Made by a program: the position numbers and the translations under genes. From an uncultured Prevotellaceae bacterium (GTDB taxonomy: Bacteria; Bacteroidota; Bacteroidia; Bacteroidales; Bacteroidaceae): a stretch of 64,000 nucleotides of DNA. The stretch lies in NCBI GenBank assembly GCA_900316285.1, contig ONCG01000002.1, positions 62,001 through 126,000 of the forward strand, given 5' to 3'. The notes below the pieces were generated by a model, which did not search any database, was not told the DNA's origin, and saw only the letters and a program-made list of their open reading frames with translations. Every line of letters starts with the position of its first letter. Position 1 is the stretch's first letter. Shown here piece after piece: positions 1-11,043 of this stretch.

Positions 1-301
1 GCCAGCTGACGTAAGCGATGCAGGGAGCGGTGTTGCGCCGGCAAGGCTCGAGCAGGATGTTCTCTGTCGGAATATCGGGCAACTGCTGCTTGACGAGGTC
101 GGCATAGATGCGATTGGTAACCACCCACACATGCTCAGGCTTGCAGATATCGCGAAAGCGGTCGTAGGTGAGTTGCAAAAGCGACTTACCAACGCCCAAG
201 ACGTCGATGAACTGTTTGGGACGTTCCACCGTACTCATCGGCCAGAAGCGGCTCCCCACTCCACCAGCCATAATAACCAGATGATTGTTGACTTGTGCCA
301 T
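1..301 (-). CDS. manC: Mannose-1-phosphate guanylyltransferase, 5' part
   Basis: This is the first 100 codons of a gene that runs off the left edge. The start is the ATG at 301-299, giving MAQVNNHLVIMAGG. The nucleotidyltransferase signature GGVGSRFWPMS lies at residues 13-23, followed by ERPKQFIDVLG and further on EPCRRNTAPCIAY, the pattern of GDP-mannose pyrophosphorylases. The enzyme joins mannose-1-phosphate and GTP to make GDP-mannose in the cytoplasm for surface glycans and GDP-fucose. The C-terminal half is outside the window, so a fused isomerase domain cannot be ruled in or out. A -7 box lies about 85 bp upstream, so it probably has its own promoter. Confidence 0.9.
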   Translation of the reverse strand, partial: MAQVNNHLVIMAGGVGSRFWPMSTVERPKQFIDVLGVGKSLLQLTYDRFRDICKPEHVWVVTNRIYADLVKQQLPDIPTENILLEPCRRNTAPCIAYVSW

Positions 302-384
302 ATTCGTATTACTGTAGATAAGAATTCATGCTCGGCTCTTCGCCCTGACGGTCAGACATCAAGAAAAAAAGTCGAATACGCATG

Positions 385-392
385 CAAAATTA
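385..392 (-). promoter_or_regulatory. Bacteroidota -7 box for manC
   Basis: Read on the minus strand the sequence is TAATTTTG, matching TAnnTTTG. It lies 84 bp upstream of the manC ATG. I see no convincing -33 element. Confidence 0.45.
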
Positions 393-547
393 AGAAAAAA
401 AATCTGCATGAGAAAAACGAAAGGGGAAAAACTTGCAAATAACGTGAAAAAACAATACCAGCACGCCACATTTCACGACCAAACGACCGACATCAAACGG
501 ACGACATCAGACGCACCAGTAATAATAAGGTGACAGTTGGAGTAACT

Positions 548-886
548 TCAGAAGAGCGACAGCGACTGATCGGCCACGGGAGCAGATTGCGAGGGGTCGG
601 CATCGGCCTTCTCTTCCTGAAAATTGAGCATGAGCTGACGGCCTTCCTGATTGTCGAGATTCAGTTTGTAGATTCCACGCTGGTCAGCTCTTGTGATGAG
701 CGAAGTGTCAGACTTAGAATTGCGTTGCAAATATTGCAACACATAGTCGTGGACGTCTTGAAATGAAATGGGGTTGAAGAACGAATTACATGAATTGAAC
801 ACGTGGCGTGAGATTTTCTGCACGGAAATTCCCACGCTACCGGCCTCAAGGAGCACCTTCAGTATTTCGCGATCGTATTCGTTCAA
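548..886 (-). CDS. Small conserved-type protein of unknown function
   Basis: This encodes 112 aa beginning MNEYDREILKVLLEAGSVGI. I do not recognise the family with certainty. The N-terminal half reads like a winged-helix or helix-turn-helix fold (a short helix DREILKVLLEAG, then ISVQKISRHVFNSC). The last 30 residues are polar and acidic and probably disordered. There is no signal peptide or membrane segment. It lies 78 bp downstream of the winged-helix gene at 965-1255 on the same strand, with a hairpin terminator between them and no clear promoter, so it may depend on read-through. A DNA-binding accessory role is possible but is only an inference. Confidence 0.6.
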   Translation of the reverse strand: MNEYDREILKVLLEAGSVGISVQKISRHVFNSCNSFFNPISFQDVHDYVLQYLQRNSKSDTSLITRADQRGIYKLNLDNQEGRQLMLNFQEEKADADPSQSAPVADQSLSLF

Positions 887-906
887 TGTGTTTTTTGCAA
901 ATAAAA

Positions 907-944
907 AAAGGAGCTGTAAGACATTTCTGTTCTGCAGCTCCTTT
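907..944 (-). terminator. Rho-independent terminator of the winged-helix gene
   Basis: A 10-bp stem (AAAGGAGCTG with CAGCTCCTTT) encloses an 18-nt loop. On the minus strand the stem is followed by a run of T, as expected for the gene ending at 965. Confidence 0.75.
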
Positions 945-964
945 CCTTTATAATTGGGGTAATC

Positions 965-1255
965 TTATGCGAGAGCAATCAGATTATCCTCACCTTTCAC
1001 TTTGCCTTCCTTGAAGAGCCAGCCAATGCCCAGGTAAACCTCTTCGGTAGTGATCTTTGCAGCCTTTGCGATATCAGCAACGCTGAGAGCCTTCTCTGCA
1101 GCGGCAAGAGCCTGATAAACGTCACCAGCCTTGAAACCTACGTTCTCGGCGTTGATTGCTACTACTTCTACCTTCTTGGCAACCTTCTTTGCAGGAGCCT
1201 TCTTCTCTGCTGTAGCCTTCGTTGCTGCAGCCTTTGTTGTTTTCTTTTCTGCCAT
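965..1255 (-). CDS. Winged helix-turn-helix protein with Lys/Ala-rich tail
   Basis: The protein is 96 aa if started at the ATG at 1255; an upstream in-frame ATG would add five residues (MFKKI) before MAEKKTTK. Residues 1-31 are almost only K, A, T and E, with repeats of the type AEKKAPAKKVAKK that resemble histone-H1 tails. Residues 34-96 form a compact domain (NAENVGFKAGDVYQALAAAE, then EEVYLGIGWLFKEGKV) matching the Bacteroidota winged-helix family DUF2582 (PF10771), to my recollection. Such proteins are small, abundant and presumably bind DNA. It is transcribed from its own -7 box at 1327-1334 and followed by a strong terminator. The basic tail suggests non-specific DNA contact, which is inference. 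Confidence 0.8.
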   Translation of the reverse strand: MAEKKTTKAAATKATAEKKAPAKKVAKKVEVVAINAENVGFKAGDVYQALAAAEKALSVADIAKAAKITTEEVYLGIGWLFKEGKVKGEDNLIALA

Positions 1256-1326
1256 AATTTTTTTAAACAAATAAATAATTCGTGTTGTATATCCTTAATT
1301 ACAACCTTATCTTTTTTATCTGGGTA

Positions 1327-1334
1327 CAAAGTTA
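1327..1334 (-). promoter_or_regulatory. Bacteroidota -7 box for the winged-helix gene
   Basis: The minus strand reads TAACTTTG, 72 bp upstream of the start codon, leaving an AT-rich leader. Confidence 0.55.
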
Positions 1335-1383
1335 CGGCAAATAACTGAAAATCAGGCTACTTACGAAGAAATACTTCCTTTTA

Positions 1384-3153
1384 TCAGGCGTTTTCTTGAT
1401 TTAGGTCAAGACGTATCTGCAATTCTTCCAATTGTTTGACATCCAACTCGCTAGGAGCATCGAGCATGACATCGCGACCAGAATTGTTCTTCGGGAAGGC
1501 GATGCAGTCACGAATGCTGTCGAGGCCAGCCATGATGGAAACGAAGCGATCGAGACCAAAGGCAAGACCTGCATGAGGAGGAGCACCATACTTGAAGGCA
1601 TTGATGAGGAAGCCGAACTGAGCCATCGCACGTTCGGGAGTGAAGCCGAGGATCTCGAACATCTTCTCCTGAAGCTTTCCGTCGTGAATACGCAGGGAGC
1701 CGCCGCCGACCTCTACACCGTTACAGACGAAATCGTAGGCCACCGCGCGAACCTTCTCGGGTGCGGTATCGAGCAAGGGGATGTCGTCGGGATTGGGGAG
1801 TGTGAACGGATGGTGGGTAGCCATCAGGCGCTGCTCCTCATCGCTCCACTCAAAGAGCGGGAAGTCGACAATCCACAAGCACTCGAAGCGATTCTTGTCG
1901 CGCAAGCCCAGACGGTCGCCCATCTCCAGACGGAGCGTGCAGAGTTGTGTGCGTGTCTTGTTGGCGTTGTCGCCACTGAGCATCAGCACCAGGTCGCCAT
2001 CGTTGGCACCCATAGCCTCTTTCACCTTTGCCCAAATCTCGGGCTCGTAGAACTTGTCGATGCTCGACTTCACGGTGCCGTCTTCGTTGAACTTCACGTA
2101 GACGAGTCCCTTCGCACCCACCTGCGGGCGCTTCACGAAGTCGGTGAGCTGGTCGAGTTGCTTGCGTGTGTAGTTGGCGCAGCCAGGCACGCAGATAGCA
2201 CCGATATAGGCAGCCTCGTTGAAGACGGGGAACGTGCCCGTGCCCTTCAGCACATCCATGAGTTCTACAAACTCCATTCCGAAGCGCAGATCAGGCTTGT
2301 CGGAGCCAAAGCGACGCATGGCCTCGTGCCACGTCATCTGCTGAAGTTTGGCGGGAAGGTCGACACCACGAATCTCCTTGAAGAGATAGCGAGCCATATC
2401 CTCGAAGATCTGAAGCACGTCTTCCTGATCGGCAAACGACATCTCGCAGTCGATCTGCGTGAACTCCGGCTGACGGTCGGCACGCAGGTCTTCATCACGG
2501 AAACACTTGGCAATCTGGAAGTAGCGGTCGAAACCAGAGACCATAAGCAGCTGCTTCAGGGTCTGCGGGCTCTGCGGCAGGGCATAGAACTGACCTGGAT
2601 TCATGCGTGAAGGCACCACAAAGTCGCGTGCACCCTCGGGAGTAGAGCCAATAAGAATAGGTGTCTCAACTTCGATGAAGTCTCTTGAATCCAAGAAGTT
2701 GCGGATGAGGATGGTCATCTTATGGCGCAACTCCAGATTCTTGCGCACACATGAGCGGCGCAGGTCGAGATAACGATATTTCATGCGGAGCTCGTCGCCA
2801 CCATCGGTGTTGTCCTCGATGGTGAAAGGAGGCGTCTGGCTCTCACTGAGAACATTCAGCTCAGAGGCGAGAAGCTCGATGTCGCCTGTAGGCATCTTCG
2901 GATTCTTCGACTGACGCTCACTGACGGTGCCCTTCACTTGCACGCACCACTCGCGTCCAAGCTTGTTGGCACGTTCGCAAAGCGCAGCATCCTGAGCCTC
3001 GTTGAACACCAATTGCGTGATACCATAGCGGTCGCGCAGGTCTACGAACGTCATACCGCCCATCTTGCGCACGCGCTGAACCCAACCTGCCAGCGTTACT
3101 TCTTTGCCGGCATCGGAGAGACGAAGCTCTCCACAAGTATTTGTTCTATACAT
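1384..3153 (-). CDS. aspS: Aspartate--tRNA ligase
   Basis: This 589-aa class II aminoacyl-tRNA synthetase charges tRNA-Asp. I chose the ATG at 3153 ([17 protein letters not shown]), which matches the usual bacterial AspRS N-terminus; the open frame continues 19 codons upstream without family similarity. An N-terminal anticodon-binding OB fold covers about residues 1-110 ([14 protein letters not shown]). Motif 2 is visible in [18 protein letters not shown] and motif 3 in GLAFGLDRF near the C-terminus; the GAD insertion typical of bacterial enzymes lies between. The length is normal. It has its own promoter at 3181-3210 and is followed by the winged-helix gene on the same strand. Confidence 0.97.
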   Translation of the reverse strand: MYRTNTCGELRLSDAGKEVTLAGWVQRVRKMGGMTFVDLRDRYGITQLVFNEAQDAALCERANKLGREWCVQVKGTVSERQSKNPKMPTGDIELLASELNVLSESQTPPFTIEDNTDGGDELRMKYRYLDLRRSCVRKNLELRHKMTILIRNFLDSRDFIEVETPILIGSTPEGARDFVVPSRMNPGQFYALPQSPQTLKQLLMVSGFDRYFQIAKCFRDEDLRADRQPEFTQIDCEMSFADQEDVLQIFEDMARYLFKEIRGVDLPAKLQQMTWHEAMRRFGSDKPDLRFGMEFVELMDVLKGTGTFPVFNEAAYIGAICVPGCANYTRKQLDQLTDFVKRPQVGAKGLVYVKFNEDGTVKSSIDKFYEPEIWAKVKEAMGANDGDLVLMLSGDNANKTRTQLCTLRLEMGDRLGLRDKNRFECLWIVDFPLFEWSDEEQRLMATHHPFTLPNPDDIPLLDTAPEKVRAVAYDFVCNGVEVGGGSLRIHDGKLQEKMFEILGFTPERAMAQFGFLINAFKYGAPPHAGLAFGLDRFVSIMAGLDSIRDCIAFPKNNSGRDVMLDAPSELDVKQLEELQIRLDLNQENA

Positions 3154-3180
3154 TTTTGATGATATTTTAAAAATTTCCTG

Positions 3181-3210
3181 CAAAATTACAACAAATTCAC
3201 GAAACCACAA
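3181..3210 (-). promoter_or_regulatory. Promoter of aspS
   Basis: The minus strand carries TTG (3210-3208), a 19-bp spacer and TAATTTTG (3188-3181), a complete Bacteroidota housekeeping promoter. It leaves a leader of roughly 20 nt before aspS. Confidence 0.7.
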
Positions 3211-3263
3211 AACAAAAAGAGCCTTCTTCTGTTATTATGTCTTAAAAAATAGGGGATTTCTTA

Positions 3264-3292
3264 TTGTGTATTAAACAAAAAGCGTAACTTTG
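3264..3292 (+). promoter_or_regulatory. Promoter of the DUF1573 gene
   Basis: TTG (3264-3266), an 18-bp spacer and TAACTTTG (3285-3292) precede the ATG by 33 bp. Confidence 0.7.
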
Positions 3293-3325
3293 CGTCGAAA
3301 ATTATGAACAAAACTTTGAAGTGAT

Positions 3326-3721
3326 ATGAAAAAAATGCTAATGATGGCCGTCCTGCTGTTTGCTTGCGTCAGCTTTGCTTCAGCTCAAGACAATCAGGCC
3401 CAAATCAAGTTTGATAAGGTGTCACACGACTTCGGCACCTTCTCTGAGTCGAATCCCGTACAGGAATGCGTCTTCACGTTCACCAACGTCGGACAGGCTC
3501 CGCTCATCATCAACCAGGCTGTGGCCTCTTGCGGTTGCACGGTACCTTCCTACACCAAGGAACCCATTGCTCCGGGCAAGACGGGTGCCATTAAGGTTAC
3601 GTACAACGGAAAGGGTAAGTTCCCCGGCCACTTCAAGAAGAGCATCACCGTTCGTACAAACGGAAAGCCGGAGATGTCTCGCCTCTATGTAGAGGGCACG
3701 ATGGAAGAGGCCAAACAATAA
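3326..3721 (+). CDS. DUF1573 domain secreted protein
   Basis: The protein is 131 aa. Residues 1-20 are a Sec signal peptide cut after FASAQ. The mature part is a single immunoglobulin-like beta domain of the DUF1573 (PF07610) type: FDKVSHDFGTFSE, then FTFTNVGQAPLII, VASCGCTVP and APGKTGAIKVTY. The CGC cysteine pair is conserved in the family. These proteins are periplasmic or surface-exposed and their function is not established. The gene stands alone with its own promoter and ends in a hairpin shared with the convergent glycosidase gene. Confidence 0.88.
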   Translation: MKKMLMMAVLLFACVSFASAQDNQAQIKFDKVSHDFGTFSESNPVQECVFTFTNVGQAPLIINQAVASCGCTVPSYTKEPIAPGKTGAIKVTYNGKGKFPGHFKKSITVRTNGKPEMSRLYVEGTMEEAKQ

Positions 3722-3751
3722 CAGACGAGACATCGTTTGTTGTTGAAGACA

Positions 3752-3825
3752 GACGTTTGTGATTAGTCATACAAGACAAACGTTGAGATTAAACATACGT
3801 GACTGACGTTTGTGATTAGACATAC
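3752..3825. repeat. Degenerate direct repeats, 26-27 bp apart
   Basis: Copies of GACGTTTGTGATTAGNCATAC stand at 3752-3772 and 3805-3825, with a more diverged copy (AACGTTGAGATTAAACATAC) between them. A weaker fourth copy may begin near 3734. The block lies between the two convergent genes just before their shared terminator. Confidence 0.55.
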
Positions 3826-3847
3826 GGGAAAACGAACAGAAAAAAGC

Positions 3848-3882
3848 AGAAGGATACGATGAACGAGTCATCGCATCCTTCT
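3848..3882. terminator. Bidirectional terminator
   Basis: A 15-bp stem (3848-3862 with 3868-3882, one G-T pair) with loop ACGAG is followed by T-rich sequence on the plus strand and by a T run on the minus strand. It sits between convergent genes. Confidence 0.8.
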
Positions 3883-3954
3883 TTTTATTTAGTTATTAGG
3901 CGAGAGTTCAACACTATTTTATTTCGGAGTACTGACGGGCAATAAAGCACGCCC

Positions 3955-6804
3955 CTACTCCACGAGCGGCTGCAGCTGGCCGACGGCACGCTTGATCATG
4001 TCCATCGTACCACTACCGTCGTTGACGTAGCGGGTCACCATCTGGGCATAGCGCATAGCCTGACGCAACTCCTGCGACATCTCGCGATAATCCTTTCCAC
4101 GCATCTTCTCCATTAGGTCGGAGAGGGTCTTCAGGTCTTCGGGCTCAGCAAGGTTGCCGGGACGCATCGTGTTCAGAGCGGCATTCAAAGCGGCAGCAGT
4201 CTGGTCGACACGACGTGCCAACTCCTGACCCGCGAGGCCTTGCTCTTCATCCTTCAGCAACTGTGTGGCTGCCTCATATTGCTCGGCCATACGCTGATAG
4301 CCGTGCTCAGCCCAAGGAGCATGCTCGGGAACCTTTACCTCAAGGGCATTCCAAGCCTGCTGGGCATTCATGCGGTTTCGGGCCATCTGCATCAGACTCT
4401 TCAAGACTGATGTGTCAGCATTTCCATTCTGCTCAACGGGAGCATCGATGCGGAAATAGTGCGTGATATGACGGTCGGCATCGTAGTCGGGAACCCATTG
4501 AAGGCTGGCAAGATTCTGACCGGGTTTCAGCGTAGCCTCTTCCCACGTATTGATACCCGAAGCAGCCATCACCAGCGGACCTTCCATCAGGGCAGCAGCC
4601 CAGCGAGGCTCGTAGGCCTTGCGCTGTCGGTCGATTTCCATCTTGTCGGGAGCGAAGTCCAGATGATGTCCGTAGGGCATCACAACCTCTACGACATCCT
4701 TCTTCGACCATTTGCGAACGGGAATCTCTACATAGCTACAGGGCTTATACTCCTTCGCCACCGACTTACCGTTCAGACGAATATCGAAGTCCTTCGTAGC
4801 CCAATAGGGCACACGCAGCTTCATCGCAAAACGTCCCTTGCCTGCTGCCACACGAATCGTGCTCTTCTCAGCCGGCCACTCGCACTCCTGACGAAGCGTC
4901 ACACCAGCCTCGTCCCACGTGGCCTCAGTCGGCAGATAGAGCGCAACCCACATCGTGGGCGTACCCTGCTTGCTGACGAAATAGGCAGCCTCCTGATACT
5001 TCACGTGGTTCTCGGCACCCGTTCCACCGCAACAAGTGGACTGAGGCGTCTCGTTACCCCAAGGCTTCGAGGCATTCAGACCAACGGCATACTGATAGAG
5101 CACAGCATACTCATGCTGGTTGAGCGAGCCAACGAGCTGGTTGTAGAGCACACGCTCGTAGTAGTCCATCAGTTGTGCATCGTCGGGACGGAAGCAGTTC
5201 AGGTCCTTCGTGAGCTTGGCGAGGTTGTAGGCGCAGCACGTCTCGTTCAGCGTAGGATCGTTGTTGGTGGCCATCGAGAGCATTTGCGTGTAGGGCTGGC
5301 GGAACATCTCACCGTTGCCCACACCACCCATCGCATAGCGATAGCGGCCTTGCACCATCGACCAGAAGTTGTTGGCTACCTCATAATAATAAAGAGGTGT
5401 CGACTCGAAACCTTGAGGCAAGAGTCCAGACGTGAGCGTGGGTTGCTGAGATGCGCGGTGTATGCGCAACGCTCCCGTCACCATTGGGATGTGCTGGTTC
5501 GCATGACGTGTACGGATGGCGTCTACGTTCTTTGCCAACGGGTCGAAGAAGGCAGGACTATCGAAATAGGTGGCGGCTTGCAACAAACGCAACTTCTCAG
5601 TCATATCGCTCACCATCTCAGAGAGACGCGACAGAGCCTCACCCATTCCACCAACCTCGCCGGCAATATACATATTCCACATCTCATAGCGGTTGCCGGG
5701 ACGGTTGCGACGCTGCTCCTGCGTGCCTTCTTTCGAGACGAAGGTGCGATAGGTCAGTCGGTTCCACACCCAGAGGCCCATATCCTTCGCGATGAGCAAC
5801 GCTTTCTCAGCAATCGCCTTGTCGTCTACATAGTTGGCAATATCGATGAGTCCGGCCAATTGCTTGTGTACAGTATAATAAGGTGCCCAAACCCAGTCTT
5901 CGTTGTTGTAGGCGCGATACATCTCTATCAACGCACAATGCTGGGCAGGAATGGCGTTCAGATAGCCGTAGCCGTAGTGGCGATAATCTTTTTTGTAGCG
6001 GTCGAAGTCGCTCCACTTACCACCCAGCTGGCGCAGCTCCTCCTCAGGAGCCAGATCGCGAGCCTCAAAGTAGCGGTCCAGCGAGTCGCTCCAAACGAAG
6101 GTGCGCTCCTGACAGGTACGGAGTTCGTCGACCATCGTACGAATGCGCTGGAGCAGCTGTTGGCGCTTACCTGCATCGCTACAACTTGCATAGGCCATCG
6201 CGAGCGCCGACATGTAGTGTCCTGAGCCGTGACCTTTCAGCTTCGTGGTGGGCGAATCCCAGCCGTCGGCAACGGGATAGCCGTCGGTGGGCAGACCATA
6301 GGTGTCGTGATAGTTATAGAGCTGCTGCTTTACATCGAGTGTGAGCAGGTGGTCGATGTCCATATCGCGGTTTTTCGTGAGTCGGTTCTCCCCAATGAGC
6401 TGCACCTTGTTGAGCGGCAGAGGCTCGGCAACGACAACATGCTCGGCTGTTGAACTGGGAGCCGTCACCTCCACGTGGGCCACGATGGGAAAGCCGCCTG
6501 AGGTGGCATTGTCGCCCACCACATAGCCGGGCACATCATAGCGGGTGCCACGAGGTGTCTGCTGGGCATCAGCCTCTTCGCGCTCCACATCGGCAAGGGC
6601 GTTCATCCATCTCACAGTGCGCCACTCAGAAGTGCCGTCGTCGTAGGTTGCCCACACCTGGAAAGGCAACTGGGGAGCAGAGCCCTCAGCAACGGTTACG
6701 TTCACCTCGGCCACGCTGACCACCTTGTGCAACGTCAGGACATCTTGGCCGTTAGCCACCGCGATGCCCATCACTAATAGGAAGAATACAACTATGCGTT
6801 TCAT
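3955..6804 (-). CDS. Secreted GH127/GH146-type beta-L-arabinofuranosidase
   Basis: The 949-aa protein begins with a signal peptide (MKRIVVFFLLVMGIAVANGQ). An Ig-like beta domain follows to about residue 120, then an (alpha/alpha)6-barrel of the DUF1680 superfamily (PF07944). Family marks include GHYMSALAMAYA, WAPYYTVHKQLAGLID and YERVLYNQLVGS. The zinc-cysteine site of this clan is present: ETCC near residue 520 and a CC pair (STCCGGTG) near residue 590, equivalent to the Glu-x-Cys and Cys-Cys ligands of HypBA1, whose cysteine is the nucleophile. The Bacteroidota DUF1680 enzymes split between GH127 and GH146, which I cannot separate by eye. The C-terminal 150 residues are helical. It probably removes L-arabinofuranose from plant pectin or extensin. 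It has its own promoter. Confidence 0.85.
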   Translation of the reverse strand: MKRIVVFFLLVMGIAVANGQDVLTLHKVVSVAEVNVTVAEGSAPQLPFQVWATYDDGTSEWRTVRWMNALADVEREEADAQQTPRGTRYDVPGYVVGDNATSGGFPIVAHVEVTAPSSTAEHVVVAEPLPLNKVQLIGENRLTKNRDMDIDHLLTLDVKQQLYNYHDTYGLPTDGYPVADGWDSPTTKLKGHGSGHYMSALAMAYASCSDAGKRQQLLQRIRTMVDELRTCQERTFVWSDSLDRYFEARDLAPEEELRQLGGKWSDFDRYKKDYRHYGYGYLNAIPAQHCALIEMYRAYNNEDWVWAPYYTVHKQLAGLIDIANYVDDKAIAEKALLIAKDMGLWVWNRLTYRTFVSKEGTQEQRRNRPGNRYEMWNMYIAGEVGGMGEALSRLSEMVSDMTEKLRLLQAATYFDSPAFFDPLAKNVDAIRTRHANQHIPMVTGALRIHRASQQPTLTSGLLPQGFESTPLYYYEVANNFWSMVQGRYRYAMGGVGNGEMFRQPYTQMLSMATNNDPTLNETCCAYNLAKLTKDLNCFRPDDAQLMDYYERVLYNQLVGSLNQHEYAVLYQYAVGLNASKPWGNETPQSTCCGGTGAENHVKYQEAAYFVSKQGTPTMWVALYLPTEATWDEAGVTLRQECEWPAEKSTIRVAAGKGRFAMKLRVPYWATKDFDIRLNGKSVAKEYKPCSYVEIPVRKWSKKDVVEVVMPYGHHLDFAPDKMEIDRQRKAYEPRWAAALMEGPLVMAASGINTWEEATLKPGQNLASLQWVPDYDADRHITHYFRIDAPVEQNGNADTSVLKSLMQMARNRMNAQQAWNALEVKVPEHAPWAEHGYQRMAEQYEAATQLLKDEEQGLAGQELARRVDQTAAALNAALNTMRPGNLAEPEDLKTLSDLMEKMRGKDYREMSQELRQAMRYAQMVTRYVNDGSGTMDMIKRAVGQLQPLVE

Positions 6805-6822
6805 CGTTTTTTAGTTTTTTTG

Positions 6823-6854
6823 CAAAGTTAGTGAAAACACACTAAAGAAGCAAA
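6823..6854 (-). promoter_or_regulatory. Promoter of the GH127/146 gene
   Basis: The minus strand shows TTTG (6854-6851), a 20-bp spacer and TAACTTTG (6830-6823), 19 bp from the start codon. Confidence 0.75.
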
Positions 6855-6949
6855 TTTTTGTACGATTGTTACATCTTTTGGATAATGTTTACACTCTACG
6901 TTTTATCGTGCTCACCCAAATACGCTCACAAACGCGTACTTGTCCACCT

Positions 6950-7321
6950 CTAACGCTGCACCCAACGGGCAGAAATCTTCTTGCCCTCACGGCTCCAAGT
7001 GTAGAGCCACCCCCCCTTGCGCGACGTGAAGGTGTTGCCGGCACCGCCCACCACTTCGCCAGCTACATTGCGACTGAGTGATCCCAGCTTGCGTCCCTTT
7101 GGGTCATAGATGCGGTAGAACGAGTCGCGGCAAAGCACATAGAACGATGATCCATAGGCCGCCAAACTGCCCTCCGAAGAACTTACAGCATGTATTTTCT
7201 TGCCCTTCTCATCATATATGTAGTGCCACGAGCGCGTAGTCTCAACGTAGCTGATGCTCTGCGCCAATAGCCTGATGCTTAGCGAAACAACAAGCACGAC
7301 TAGCAGGAAAAGTCTTTTCAT
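6950..7321 (-). CDS. Small secreted protein with three internal repeats
   Basis: The protein is about 123 aa from the ATG at 7321; an ATG nine bases upstream is also possible. A signal peptide ends near LLAQS. The rest holds three copies of an aromatic-rich motif, about 35-45 residues apart: WHYIYDEKGKKIHAVS, FYRIYDPKGRKLGSLS and WLYTWSREGKKISARW. This resembles single blades of YD/WD-like beta repeats. I do not recognise a named family. It lies between two secreted glycosidase genes and has a -7 box at 7404-7411. A small extracytoplasmic beta protein is the most that can be said. Confidence 0.7.
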   Translation of the reverse strand: MKRLFLLVVLVVSLSIRLLAQSISYVETTRSWHYIYDEKGKKIHAVSSSEGSLAAYGSSFYVLCRDSFYRIYDPKGRKLGSLSRNVAGEVVGGAGNTFTSRKGGWLYTWSREGKKISARWVQR

Positions 7322-7403
7322 CATATTCATAGGTTTGAGTTGTTAAAGGTTCGACTTGTTTAGGTTTGATATCATATAAAGACGATCTTCATGACTTCTG
7401 TCG

Positions 7404-7411
7404 CAAAGTTA
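7404..7411 (-). promoter_or_regulatory. -7 box for the small repeat protein
   Basis: The minus strand reads TAACTTTG, 82 bp upstream of the ATG at 7321. Confidence 0.5.
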
Positions 7412-7433
7412 CAAACATTTTTTGAAAACACCA

Positions 7434-7465
7434 TTTGCAAGTCTCAGTTTTTTTCTGTATCTTTG
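7434..7465 (+). promoter_or_regulatory. Promoter of the GH97 gene
   Basis: TTTG (7434-7437), a 20-bp spacer and TATCTTTG (7458-7465) fit the Bacteroidota consensus exactly. Transcription would start near 7471, which puts the following 22-bp repeat array inside a leader of about 140 nt. Confidence 0.75.
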
Positions 7466-7478
7466 CAAATGAAATTGT

Positions 7479-9902
<2,424 letters not shown>

Positions 9903-10059
9903 TTCTTCTCTTCCGAAGGCGCCAAAACGAGCCGTAAAAGTAAAGAAGCACTAGGTAATTCCCCTCGTCGGAAGGCATGAAAGCCACCCGAAAAGTTAAT
10001 TTGTCTTAATCTGTATTAAAAACAACAAGCAATATAGGCGAAAGCTGAGAGATTTTTAG

Positions 10060-10067
10060 TAATTTTG
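10060..10067 (+). promoter_or_regulatory. -7 box for rplU-rpmA
   Basis: TAATTTTG lies 88 bp upstream of rplU. The leader of about 80 nt could host autogenous control by L21, but I see no structure I can assign to a known motif. Upstream, from 9903, two similar stretches (TAATTCTTCTCTTCCGAAGG and TAATTCCCCTCGTCGGAAGG) stand about 57 bp apart. Confidence 0.6.
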
Positions 10068-10155
10068 CAGCCGATTTAGTCCGTGGAGGCTCAAAGAAGC
10101 ATGTGCAAGACGTACATCGCCTCGCGGAAAAACCCGTTTATTATTAATAAAATCA

Positions 10156-10473
10156 ATGTACGCAATTGTAGAAATTAACGGTCAGCAGTTTAAGGTTCAG
10201 CAGGGCGCGAAGCTCTTCGTGAATCGCATTAAGGACGCAGAAGCCGGCCAAACTGTTGAGTTCGACAAGGTGTTGCTCGTAGACAACGAGGGCGCAGTCG
10301 CAGTTGGTGCACCTACTGTTGAAGGTGCCAAGGTAGTAGTAGAAGTCGTGGATGCACTCGTCAAGGGTGAGAAGGTTATCGTCTTCAAGAAGAAGCGCCG
10401 CAAGGGCTATCGCGTGAAGAACGGTCACCGTCAGCAGTACACGAAGGTAGAAGTTAAACAAGTAATCGCTTAA
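10156..10473 (+). CDS. rplU: 50S ribosomal protein L21
   Basis: The protein is 105 aa with the family N-terminus [17 protein letters not shown] and the C-terminal RNA-binding stretch [16 protein letters not shown]. It is a component of the large ribosomal subunit that binds 23S rRNA with L20. It is 12 bp from rpmA, the usual rplU-rpmA pair, and shares a -7 box at 10060. Confidence 0.98.
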   Translation: MYAIVEINGQQFKVQQGAKLFVNRIKDAEAGQTVEFDKVLLVDNEGAVAVGAPTVEGAKVVVEVVDALVKGEKVIVFKKKRRKGYRVKNGHRQQYTKVEVKQVIA

Positions 10474-10485
10474 GGAGGAACAATT

Positions 10486-10755
10486 ATGGCACATAAAAAA
10501 GGTGTAGGTAGTTCTAAGAACGGCCGCGAGTCAGCAGCTCAGCGACTTGGCGTGAAAATTTGGGGTGGCCAGAAGTGCGTAGCAGGCAACATCATCGTTC
10601 GCCAGCGCGGCACCAAGCACAACCCGGGTGAGAACGTGGGCATCGGTAAGGACGACACGCTGTTCGCATTGGTCGACGGAACGGTAGAATTCCGCAAGAC
10701 CCGTTGCAACAAGAGCATCGTTTCGGTGATTCCCGAAACCGAGGCTGAAGCATAA
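10486..10755 (+). CDS. rpmA: 50S ribosomal protein L27
   Basis: The protein is 89 aa. It begins [20 protein letters not shown] and continues LGVKIWGGQ and [18 protein letters not shown], all diagnostic for L27, whose N-terminus reaches the peptidyl transferase centre. There is no N-terminal extension needing cleavage. An AAGGAGG-like sequence precedes the start, one of the few good ribosome binding sites in the window. The operon ends at the hairpin 10793-10817. Confidence 0.98.
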   Translation: MAHKKGVGSSKNGRESAAQRLGVKIWGGQKCVAGNIIVRQRGTKHNPGENVGIGKDDTLFALVDGTVEFRKTRCNKSIVSVIPETEAEA

Positions 10756-10792
10756 TCAAGCAACAACAACTTATTCCAAACAAACAACAGAG

Positions 10793-10817
10793 TCCCAATG
10801 CTCAGTGAGCATTGGGA
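10793..10817 (+). terminator. Terminator of rplU-rpmA
   Basis: A perfect 10-bp stem TCCCAATGCT/AGCATTGGGA with loop CAGTG is followed by TTTCTG. Its tip contains the same AGCATT sequence seen in the 22-bp arrays, probably by chance. Confidence 0.75.
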
Positions 10818-10968
10818 TTTCTGCATATATATAGCCTTTTCACCAAGAAAAAATACACATTATTAAATAAGACACGATTTTCTTTGGCTTTTCTCTCGTT
10901 TTTTCGTAATATTGGCTTCGCCGAACTTACTTTCGTTCGGAAAAGAAATCAAAAACTTCGGTTTTTGT

Positions 10969-10999
10969 TTTGTTTTTCGCTCACTTATTCGTAACTTTG
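10969..10999 (+). promoter_or_regulatory. Promoter of the his operon
   Basis: TTTG (10969-10972), a 19-bp spacer and TAACTTTG (10992-10999) stand 44 bp upstream of hisH. The AT-rich stretch 10830-10960 before it contains small inverted repeats (CTTCGCCGAA, CGAACTTACTTTCGTTCG) but no gene I can support. Confidence 0.75.
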
Positions 11000-11043
11000 C
11001 CCTCGATTAGCAAATCATCATAGAATGTTTTTTAGGGTAAGCA

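Noticed and set aside
1432..2610. Long open frame (392 codons) opposite aspS
   Set aside because: It is an antisense shadow of a GC-rich conserved gene with no recognisable protein features. The same holds for long frames at 4459-6225, 14640-15830, 16024-17274, 20296-21465, 22784-23869 and 57346-58881.
10068..10155. Known ribosomal-protein leader or riboswitch before rplU
   Set aside because: I could not match it to any structure I know; it is mentioned only as a leader.
10812..10994. 60-codon open frame after rpmA
   Set aside because: It overlaps the terminator and the his promoter and is AT-rich with small inverted repeats.
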